Part shown: piece after piece, positions 1 through 4,757 of the stretch
How the letters are laid out: every line of letters begins with the position of its first letter
Numbering within the stretch: position 1 is the first letter of the stretch
Source of the DNA: Chloroflexota bacterium
Lineage (GTDB): Bacteria; Chloroflexota; Limnocylindria; Limnocylindrales; CSP1-4
Reading direction: 5' to 3'
Length of the DNA stretch: 12,725 nucleotides
Assembly: GCA_005880805.1 (NCBI GenBank)
Contig: VBFZ01000028.1
Coordinates: forward strand, 1 to 12,725
The notes under the pieces: generated by a model
Database searches by the model: none
What the model was told of the DNA's origin: nothing
The model's input: the letters and a program-made list of their open reading frames with translations, nothing else
Position numbers and translations under genes: made by a program

Positions 1-192
1 TGGCAACGCCGACTCGAGGTCACCCAGGGGGATCGGCACCCGGCGCTCCGGATAGAGGCATTCGACGTCGTAGATGCGCTCGTCGGCTGCTTCGACCGAG
101 ATCAGCCGCCGGAACGTGCAGCGCCGGATGCGCGGCTCCGCGAGGTGGTAGACCTCGGGCGCTGGGGGCTGTATTGGGAGCTGCAGGGCCAT
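1..192 (-). CDS. Unrecognised protein, N-terminal 64 residues (runs off the left edge)
   Basis: Reading leftward from the ATG at 192-190, 64 codons stay open to the window edge. The product starts MALQLPIQPPAPEVYHLAEP and continues with a mixed polar/hydrophobic stretch rich in Arg, Val and Glu. No signal peptide, membrane segment or known motif is visible, and I do not recognise the family. The opposite frame on the + strand (1-240) is also open. The minus frame is preferred because 55 of its 64 third positions are G or C, against about 72% for the + frame, and because a plausible minus-strand promoter lies upstream at 264-293. The nearest Shine-Dalgarno-like run (AAGGA, plus positions 207-211) is 14 bases from the ATG, which is long. 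The frame stays open upstream, so a TTG start about 40 bases earlier is possible. Function unknown. Confidence 0.5.
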   Translation of the reverse strand, partial: MALQLPIQPPAPEVYHLAEPRIRRCTFRRLISVEAADERIYDVECLYPERRVPIPLGDLESALP

Positions 193-263
193 GTAGGGGC
201 GTTCAGTCCTTCTTGGGCGCTGGACGACGCTCAATCGTGACGGGTCTGGCCGTTCGGGCGCGC

Positions 264-293
264 ACGTTAGCACCCCTTGTAGATCGGGATCAA
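264..293 (-). promoter_or_regulatory. Possible promoter for the leftward gene
   Basis: On the minus strand TTGATC (plus 288-293) and TAACGT (plus 264-269) are separated by 18 bases. They resemble a -35 element and a TAnnnT-type -10 element. Transcription would begin near 257, about 65 bases before the ATG at 192. The -35 matches consensus at four of six positions and the -10 is weak, so this is tentative. Confidence 0.3.
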
Positions 294-360
294 CCCGCGA
301 TTGGTGCGACGGAGCGGTGCGAAAGGTACTAGACTCCCGGCCCAAGCCCGGCGGGCAGCC

Positions 361-368
361 AGGGAGGG
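361..368 (+). promoter_or_regulatory. Ribosome binding site deciding the LysM gene start
   Basis: The purine run AGGGAGGG ends four bases before GTG 373-375. It is the best Shine-Dalgarno match in front of any in-frame start of this gene, and favours GTG 373 over the upstream GTG 301 and the internal ATG 457. Confidence 0.45.
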
Positions 369-372
369 CGCT

Positions 373-1233
373 GTGCAGGAAGAGGGCTCGGCGCTGCACA
401 CGGCTTTGCAGTCGGGCGCCGTGCAGGAACAGCGATGGGCACGGGACACGGCGGTGATGTGCCCATTTCTCGATGGGCCTGCCGCGAGTACGGACGGCGA
501 TGTCGTTGGCGGCGCTGAAGCTCCAGAAGGGACGTGCGGCGCCCTGGGAGTCCCGCTTCCACTCGCCAGACGGCAGCTCGAGCTCGCCTGCCTGAGGGCC
601 GCTCACATCAGCTGCCCCCGATACGTGCATGCCGTGGCCAACCCGCAGGCACATCCGGCAGCCGGACGAATCGGCCCATCGCAGGTGCGCGACGTCCAGG
701 TCGCGATGAGGTCCCGGCCCCGCGTTCGGGAGCCAATCGTCGCGGCGGCGCTGGTGCTCCTGCTCTCGGCGGCGATTGCCGCCGGCTACCTCCTTTCCGG
801 TGGGGCGCTCAAGGTCCCTTCCAGCTCGCCAGCCCTGGTAGCCGCAGCCAGCCCGAGTCTGTCGGCGACCACCTCGCCCGAGCCGTCCTCATCGCCGAGC
901 CCCGAGCCGTCCTCATCGCCGAGCCCTCCGGCGAGCGCCCTGCCGAGCCCGACGCCCTCGGCCAGTCCGGCGGCCAGCACGGCTCCGAGCCCGCCGCCCA
1001 CGGGTGGCGTCGAGGCTCTCTTCCCGAAGGGCGGACGCTGGGACCACCTGGTCCCCTGCGCGGACGCTCCGGATTGCTACATCTACACCGTCCAGCGCGG
1101 CGACACCCTCTATGCGATCTCGGGCACCTTCAACGTGCCGATCAGGACCATCCTCGACCTGAACCCGACGATCACGAATTCCAAGGTCGTCCACGTCGGT
1201 CAGAAGATCAAGCTGCCCACGCCGACCCCCTGA
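373..1233 (+). CDS. Membrane-anchored LysM protein with N-terminal four-cysteine segment
   Basis: The protein has 286 residues if it starts at GTG 373. Cys30, Cys55, Cys73 and Cys81 form an N-terminal segment beginning CPFL and ending CPRY, a pattern I recall from LysM proteins of Chloroflexota. A single hydrophobic helix spans about residues 122-141. A low-complexity Ser/Pro/Ala linker of about 70 residues follows. A LysM domain occupies about residues 237-283 (YTVQRGDTLYAIS, then N-P-T and VGQKIKLP), preceded by a CADAPDC cysteine pair. LysM domains bind GlcNAc-containing polymers such as peptidoglycan, so the C-terminus probably lies outside the membrane and the cysteine segment inside. 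That topology is inferred. The start is uncertain: ATG 457 would keep the cysteine segment and give 258 residues. A weak -10-like TAGACT at 330-335 could give a short leader to GTG 373. A methyltransferase gene follows after 19 bases. Confidence 0.8.
   Translation: MQEEGSALHTALQSGAVQEQRWARDTAVMCPFLDGPAASTDGDVVGGAEAPEGTCGALGVPLPLARRQLELACLRAAHISCPRYVHAVANPQAHPAAGRIGPSQVRDVQVAMRSRPRVREPIVAAALVLLLSAAIAAGYLLSGGALKVPSSSPALVAAASPSLSATTSPEPSSSPSPEPSSSPSPPASALPSPTPSASPAASTAPSPPPTGGVEALFPKGGRWDHLVPCADAPDCYIYTVQRGDTLYAISGTFNVPIRTILDLNPTITNSKVVHVGQKIKLPTPTP
877..924 (+). repeat. Perfect 24-bp tandem duplication inside the LysM protein linker
   Basis: Positions 877-900 and 901-924 are identical. The repeat is a multiple of three and encodes two copies of an eight-residue PEPSSSPS unit in the Ser/Pro linker. 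It looks like slippage or unequal exchange in a region under little sequence constraint. Confidence 0.9.
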
Positions 1234-1252
1234 GCCGCCCGGCCCAACCCGC

Positions 1253-2068
1253 TTGAGCGCGTCGACCACCAGGCCCTTCTACGCGTCCCCGGGTCTCAAC
1301 ACGGAGACCTACGACGTGCGCACCGCGCACGATCTGGTAGCCCAGGGCCTCGACCGTGACGTCGCGTTCTACATCGAGGAGGCGAAACGGACCGGAGGGC
1401 CGGTCCTCGAGCTTGGCGGAGGTACCGGGCGCGTCTCGTGGGCCCTGGCCGAAGCGGGTTTTGACGTCGTCCTGCTGGACCTGTCGGAAGCCATGATCGA
1501 GCGAGCCGAAGCCAAGCGGTCGGCGGAGCCGGGGGCGGTAAGCGCCCGCCTGCGGACGGTCCGCGCGGACATGAGCGACTACGCGTTGGACCGCCGCTTT
1601 CAGCTTGCCATCGCGCCGTTTCGTGCCTTCATGACCCTGGTGACTGCGGAGGACCAGCGACGCTGTCTGGACACGACCCGCCGGCACCTGGAGTCAGGGG
1701 GCCGGCTCATCCTCCATCTGTTCGATCCGCGGCTCGACCTCCTGGTGGGCGAGGGCCCGCCCAACCCTGACCGCGGCTCCGTGCGCCACCCGGTGACCGG
1801 CAACGACGTGCGCATCGCGGTTCTGTCGCGTTCGGTGGATCTGCTTCGCCAGGTTTTCGAAGAGCGCTGGCGGTTCGCGGAGTCGACGGCCGAGGGCCAT
1901 CTGGTGCGCGAGGAAGAGGAGGTGCTCCGCCTGCGCTGGACCTACCGGTACGAGATGCGCCATCTCCTGGAGCTGACCGGTTTCGAGGTCGAGGCGGAGT
2001 TCAGCAGCTTCGACCGCTCGCCTTCCGTCTACGGGCGCGAGCAGATCTGGGTCAGCCGAGCGCTCTGA
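1253..2068 (+). CDS. Class I SAM-dependent methyltransferase
   Basis: The 271-residue product has a Rossmann-type methyltransferase core. Motif I is VLELGGGTGR at residues 51-60. An acidic residue at the end of the second strand (Asp76 in LLDLSEAM) would bind the ribose of S-adenosylmethionine. RADMSDY at 104-110 is the next acidic loop, and FQLAIAPFRAF at 116-126 is the motif IV region. The C-terminal half ends with a YRYEMRHLLELTGFEVEAEF segment, typical of family members in which the last strands close the sheet. The substrate cannot be told from sequence; small molecules are common for this group. The TTG start lacks a good Shine-Dalgarno sequence. It is kept because the family usually has residues before motif I matching the FYIEEAKRTGG helix and the Tyr-Asp region ahead of it. 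It probably shares a transcript with the LysM gene 19 bases upstream. Confidence 0.88.
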   Translation: MSASTTRPFYASPGLNTETYDVRTAHDLVAQGLDRDVAFYIEEAKRTGGPVLELGGGTGRVSWALAEAGFDVVLLDLSEAMIERAEAKRSAEPGAVSARLRTVRADMSDYALDRRFQLAIAPFRAFMTLVTAEDQRRCLDTTRRHLESGGRLILHLFDPRLDLLVGEGPPNPDRGSVRHPVTGNDVRIAVLSRSVDLLRQVFEERWRFAESTAEGHLVREEEEVLRLRWTYRYEMRHLLELTGFEVEAEFSSFDRSPSVYGREQIWVSRAL

Positions 2069-2102
2069 CCTGGCCGCCGACCGCAATCTCAGCGCGGGTG
2101 GA

Positions 2103-2289
2103 AACCTGCCAAATGAGCGCCAGGCAGCACGTTAGGTTGTGTCGACTCGCGTTCGACGGCGGACGTGGCCTGGTCGGAGGCCTTCCGGGGATGTTCGCAA
2201 GCTCGAATCGAGGTGGGCGCGGCAGCTCTGGACCTCGCGGAGCCGCTTGATCGTGCCTAAGGCTCGGAATTCCGCGCTTTTGGCAGGTT
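2103..2289. repeat. 11-bp inverted repeat bounding 165 bases
   Basis: AACCTGCCAAA at 2103-2113 is the exact reverse complement of TTTGGCAGGTT at 2279-2289. The flanks do not continue the match and no target-site duplication is obvious. It could be the ends of a small decayed mobile element or a chance match. The enclosed 165 bases contain no recognised gene. Confidence 0.4.
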
Positions 2290-2334
2290 AGGCGGCCGTA
2301 GCTGCGGCGGTGGCGGGAGCCGGCGGGCGGAGAT

Positions 2335-2390
2335 GCGCGGATGGAGCTGCGCGGATGGAGCTGCGCGGATGCAGCTCCGCGGATGGAGCT
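2335..2390 (+). repeat. Four tandem copies of a 14-bp unit forming alternative hairpins
   Basis: The unit GCGCGGATGGAGCT occurs at 2335-2348 and 2349-2362. It recurs with one change at 2363-2376 (GCGCGGATGCAGCT) and with one change at 2377-2390 (CCGCGGATGGAGCT). The changes create GGAGCTGC/GCAGCTCC, an 8-bp stem at 2357-2364 and 2371-2378. They also create AGCTCC/GGAGCT, a 6-bp stem at 2373-2378 and 2385-2390. Both have a GCGGAT loop and share one arm, so they exclude each other. The block lies upstream of the predicted mraZ transcription start. Confidence 0.85.
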
Positions 2391-2421
2391 CGCCAGCCAT
2401 GTTGCCGTGCGTTTTTGGGCA

Positions 2422-2449
2422 TTGACGCGCGGTCCCGGACGTGTAACAT
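2422..2449 (+). promoter_or_regulatory. Sigma70-type promoter of the dcw operon
   Basis: TTGACG at 2422-2427 (five of six to the -35 consensus) and TAACAT at 2444-2449 (four of six to the -10 consensus) are separated by 16 bases. The expected transcription start is near 2456. That is the first base of the MraZ boxes and about 100 bases before the mraZ start. It is the best promoter-like sequence in the window. Confidence 0.65.
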
Positions 2450-2455
2450 GCGCCG

Positions 2456-2481
2456 AAGTGGCACAAAGTGGTGAGAAGTGG
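2456..2481 (+). promoter_or_regulatory. MraZ operator: three AAGTGG boxes at 10-bp spacing
   Basis: AAGTGG occurs at 2456-2461, 2466-2471 and 2476-2481, each separated by four bases, so the three copies lie on one face of the helix. The positions before and after (2446 and 2486) do not continue the series. Known MraZ operators are direct GTGG-containing repeats with about one helical turn per repeat; Escherichia coli and Mollicutes examples are the closest I recall. The array overlaps the predicted transcription start, which fits repression by the product of the first gene. Confidence 0.8.
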
Positions 2482-2556
2482 GGGAGAGGCCCACAAGTCG
2501 CCAGAGGCTGAGCCACCCAGGACTCATCCGCACCCGAGTGTAGGGGCAGCCAGGAA

Positions 2557-2985
2557 GTGTTCACCGGCGAGTACCGGCACACGGTGGACGACAAGGGACG
2601 CGTCGCCGTCCCCTCGAAGTTCCGCGCGCAGCTCGACGCCGGCGCGTTCGTTTCGCGCTGGATGGACAGCTGCCTCGCCATCTTCCCAAAAGTCGAATGG
2701 GAGAGCCTGGCGGCCCGGATTGCCGGCCTGCCGGTGAGCGACGCCAACGCGCGGGAGTTCGGTCGATTTCTGTTTTCGGGCGCCTTCGAGGCCGAGATGG
2801 ATCGCCAGGGACGCGTCGTCGTGCCGGCCTACCTGCGGGAGTGGGCAGGCCTCGCGGCGGACGCGGTGATCGTCGGCGCGAGGGATCACGCAGAGATCTG
2901 GGCTCCCGCCCGCTGGGAGTCGTATCGGAAGGCCATGGAGGCCCCCGACGCGATCGCCCAGCACCTGACCGGCCTCGGCATCTAA
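2557..2985 (+). CDS. mraZ: Transcriptional regulator MraZ
   Basis: The product of 142 residues is the usual MraZ length. It has two swapped-hairpin AbrB-like DNA-binding halves, each with the DxxGR signature: DDKGRVAVPSKFR at residues 11-23 and MDRQGRVVVPAYLREW at 81-96. The N-terminus MFTGEYRHTVDDKGR matches the family from its first residue, which supports the GTG start at 2557. An AGGGG run at 2542-2546 can serve as ribosome binding site. MraZ forms a ring-like oligomer that binds direct repeats and controls its own operon. Here the matching boxes lie at 2456-2481, directly over the predicted transcription start. It is the first gene of the dcw cluster, with rsmH 81 bases downstream. Confidence 0.97.
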   Translation: MFTGEYRHTVDDKGRVAVPSKFRAQLDAGAFVSRWMDSCLAIFPKVEWESLAARIAGLPVSDANAREFGRFLFSGAFEAEMDRQGRVVVPAYLREWAGLAADAVIVGARDHAEIWAPARWESYRKAMEAPDAIAQHLTGLGI

Positions 2986-3057
2986 CCCGATGCGATGCAC
3001 GCCGAGGCCTTTCCACATGCGCCTTCAGGATCCGCCAGGGATCCGTCTTCGACCGCT

Positions 3058-3061
3058 GGAG
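3058..3061 (+). promoter_or_regulatory. Ribosome binding site deciding the rsmH start
   Basis: GGAG lies five bases before ATG 3067. The in-frame ATG at 2995 has no such sequence, so 3067 is preferred. Confidence 0.5.
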
Positions 3062-3066
3062 AACTG

Positions 3067-4008
3067 ATGGAGGAAGGGCACTTGCCGGTGCTGGCGGAGG
3101 AGGTCATTTCGATGCTCACGCCCGCTCCCGGCAGCCTCCAGATCGACGCCACGGTCGGCGGCGGTGGGCACACCGAACGGATCCTGGAGGCGACCACGCC
3201 TGATGGCCGCCTCCTTGGACTGGACGCCGATGGGGCGGCCATCACCAGAGTTCGTCTTCGCCTGGAGCGCTTCGGTGACCGCGTGGTCCTTCGCGAGGCG
3301 AACTTTCGCGAGCTCGGCCGCGTTGCGCCCGAGGAGGGCTTTACACGGGTCGACGGCGTGCTGTTCGACCTCGGCCTGTCGAGTTTCCAGCTGGCCGACG
3401 CGGAGCGCGGATTCAGCTTCAGGAGCACGGGCCCGCTCGACATGCGCTTCGACACCTCGCGCGGCGTGCCGGCCTCGGAGCTGCTCGCGACGCTCGACGC
3501 CGCCGAGCTGACCGCGCTGTTTCGGCGCTTCGGTGAGGAGCCGTTCGCGCCACGCATCGCGCGAGCGATCGTGGCGGCCAGGCGCGAGGCGCCGATCGAG
3601 ACGGCCCAGCAGCTCGCCGAGCTCATCGAGGGCGTCGCCCCTGCGCGGCCTCGCGGCCGCCGGCGAATCCACCCTGCCACGCGCGTGTTCCAGGCGCTGC
3701 GCATCGCCGTGAACGAGGAGCTGGATGCGCTGCAGGCAGGCCTCGCGGCAACCGTCGACCTGCTCCAGCCCGGCGGTCGCCTCGTCGTCCTCAGCTACCA
3801 CTCCCTCGAGGACCGGATCGTCAAGCGCTTCATCGCGACCGAACGCAAGGGCTGCACCTGCCCGCCCGAGCTCCCGGTGTGCGTTTGCGGTCGCAACCCA
3901 CGGCTTCGCCCGATCGGCAAGCCGATCACCCCGACGCCGGCCGAGCTGGCCGCGAACCCCCGATCCCGAAGCGCCCGGCTACGCGCCGCCGAGCGGCTTG
4001 CGGCCTGA
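3067..4008 (+). CDS. rsmH: 16S rRNA (cytosine-1402-N4)-methyltransferase
   Basis: RsmH (formerly MraW) methylates N4 of C1402 in the 16S rRNA decoding centre, using S-adenosylmethionine. The 313-residue product carries the family signatures in order. HLPVLAEEV is at residues 5-13, the SAM-binding DATVGGGGHT at 27-36 and GLDAD at 51-55. Next come FDLGLSSFQL at 100-109, RGFSFRSTGPLDMRFD at 114-129 and TRVFQALRIAVNEEL at 205-219. GGRLVVLSYHSLEDRIVKRF is at 237-256. A CTCPPELPVCVCG cysteine cluster is at 263-275, and the C-terminus has the RSRSARLRAAER pattern. The start at 3067 matches the family N-terminus and has GGAG five bases upstream. An in-frame ATG at 2995 would add 24 residues unlike the family. 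This is the second gene of the operon in its standard position. Confidence 0.97.
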   Translation: MEEGHLPVLAEEVISMLTPAPGSLQIDATVGGGGHTERILEATTPDGRLLGLDADGAAITRVRLRLERFGDRVVLREANFRELGRVAPEEGFTRVDGVLFDLGLSSFQLADAERGFSFRSTGPLDMRFDTSRGVPASELLATLDAAELTALFRRFGEEPFAPRIARAIVAARREAPIETAQQLAELIEGVAPARPRGRRRIHPATRVFQALRIAVNEELDALQAGLAATVDLLQPGGRLVVLSYHSLEDRIVKRFIATERKGCTCPPELPVCVCGRNPRLRPIGKPITPTPAELAANPRSRSARLRAAERLAA

Positions 4009-4028
4009 GGGACGCCATCGACCGATCA

Positions 4029-4322
4029 ATGCGACCCATCGCCGTGCCGAGGACGCCCCAACGCCCGATGCCCGCTAGCCCGCCACCTCCCGCCAGGCCC
4101 GCCACGCCCGCCACGCCACGTCACTGAGGTACGTCACCGAGGACCCGCCGAGCCTACGGCCGCCGTCAGCACGAAGTCCGCGAGCGCCTCGAGCGCAGCC
4201 ACCCGAGCGACCTGGCCGAATTCGATTCCGAGCCCTTCGATCACGAGGACGACGCCGACGGCTTCGGCCTGTTCGACCTGGACCTCACGGGCCGCCGCTT
4301 CAACTGGGCCATGGGCGAATGA
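4029..4322 (+). pseudogene. Small gene interrupted by an in-frame TGA, between rsmH and ftsL
   Basis: From 4128 to TGA 4320-4322 there are 64 open codons with coding-like composition (55 of 64 third positions G or C). They include YGRRQHEVRERLERSHPSDL, then an acidic stretch DHEDDADGFGLFDLDLTGR, and end in FNWAMGE. No ATG, GTG or TTG lies in this frame except four codons from the end. The same frame upstream starts at ATG 4029 and encodes a Pro/Ala/Arg-rich 32-residue segment, stopped by TGA 4125-4127 just before the good coding part. Changing that TGA to CGA would give one 97-residue protein with a basic disordered N-terminus, a charged helix and an acidic tail. Neighbouring genes use TGA as an ordinary stop, so a recoded code is unlikely. 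A nonsense mutation, an assembly error or readthrough all fit. I do not recognise the family. There is no membrane segment. Confidence 0.5.
4118..4143 (+). repeat. Imperfect 13-bp tandem repeat at the interrupting stop
   Basis: ACGTCACTGAGGT (4118-4130) is followed directly by ACGTCACCGAGGA (4131-4143), matching at 11 of 13 positions. The first copy has T where the second has C, and that T is the first base of the interrupting TGA 4125-4127. Thirteen is not a multiple of three, so the copies are read in different frames. Confidence 0.75.
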
Positions 4323-4341
4323 CGCCCGCGGAGGGGATCCG

Positions 4342-4362
4342 ATGGCCCTGAGGGCTGAGTGA
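4342..4362 (+). other. Six-codon mini-ORF overlapping the ftsL start
   Basis: ATG 4342 begins a six-codon frame (MALRAE) whose TGA at 4360-4362 overlaps the GTG-ATG start of the FtsL-like gene. GGAGGGG at 4330-4336 is a strong Shine-Dalgarno sequence five bases before this ATG. It could act as a leader for translational coupling, or the purine run may simply lead ribosomes into ftsL. No evidence that the peptide is made. Confidence 0.3.
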
Positions 4363-4742
4363 TGGCCATCTACGAGGGCGCCCGCGCCAGGTCCGGCTTC
4401 CTCAACCTGCCGATCCCTGCGCCACAAGCGCCGAGTCTCCCGCGCAGGAAGACGCGCTCGCCCATCCGTGCCCGTCGACGCGCCAGCCGGGTCGGCCTCG
4501 TGCTGGGCGGAATCGTTCTGACGTTTCTGCTCGCCTTCTTCTCACTTGCCCAGAGCGTCCGCGTATCGGCGACGGGCTATGACCTCGAGAGGCTGTCCGC
4601 TGAGCACGACCGTCTGGAGGGGCAGCGGCAGCAGCTCATCTCCGACCTGAACCGGCTCGGTCGCGAGCCGGCCATCCGGAAGCAGGCGATCGACGGCGGC
4701 CTGGCCCCGCTGCCCGCGCCGCTCGTCGTCCCCGCCAGGTAG
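4362..4742 (+). CDS. ftsL: FtsL/DivIC-like divisome protein
   Basis: The 126-residue protein has FtsL architecture. An Arg/Pro-rich cytoplasmic N-terminus covers about residues 1-43. One membrane helix spans about 44-66 (LVLGGIVLTFLLAFFSLAQ). An extracytoplasmic coiled-coil-like segment follows (GYDLERLSAEHDRLEGQRQQ) and continues to the conserved-looking REPAIRKQA, with a short Ala/Pro tail. FtsL-type proteins form a complex with FtsB/DivIC and FtsQ that recruits and activates FtsW-FtsI. Sequence similarity across the family is low, so the name rests on architecture and on position between rsmH and ftsI. GTG 4359 directly precedes ATG 4362 and either could be used; GAGGG at 4350-4354 is a suitable ribosome binding site. 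The stop lies 15 bases before ftsI. Confidence 0.8.
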   Translation: MAIYEGARARSGFLNLPIPAPQAPSLPRRKTRSPIRARRRASRVGLVLGGIVLTFLLAFFSLAQSVRVSATGYDLERLSAEHDRLEGQRQQLISDLNRLGREPAIRKQAIDGGLAPLPAPLVVPAR

Positions 4743-4757
4743 GGAGTCGATCGTCTG

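Larger units (their letters stand above)
2069..2421. other. Intergenic region upstream of the dcw promoter
   Basis: No convincing gene was found on either strand. The ORFs that cross it have unlike codon use, and the long leftward one runs through the mraZ promoter and coding sequence. It holds the inverted repeat at 2103-2289, a CGGAATTCCG palindrome at 2265-2274 and the 14-bp tandem repeats at 2335-2390. No hairpin directly followed by a T-run was seen, so no intrinsic terminator can be called for the methyltransferase gene. A T5 run at 2412-2416 lies too far (21 bases) from the repeat hairpins. Confidence 0.6.

Noticed and set aside
301..372. Start of the LysM gene at GTG 301
   Set aside because: The first 24 codons have poor third-position GC and no ribosome binding site; GTG 373 has a better one.
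534..1256. Rightward 240-codon frame overlapping the LysM gene
   Set aside because: Arg/Pro-rich reading in another frame; the overlapping frame has a membrane helix and a LysM domain.
2335..2390. CRISPR-like array
   Set aside because: The 14-bp units are directly adjacent without spacers and there are no cas genes.
2335..2416. Intrinsic terminator after the methyltransferase gene (repeat hairpin plus T5)
   Set aside because: The T5 run is more than 20 bases from the stem, so the hairpin and T-run do not form a terminator.
2052..2747. Leftward 231-codon frame across the intergenic region
   Set aside because: It runs through the dcw promoter, MraZ boxes and the mraZ start, and its translation has no recognisable features.
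4128..4322. TGA read as an amino acid throughout the genome
   Set aside because: rsmH, ftsI, murF, mraY and murD all end normally at TGA with the expected family length.
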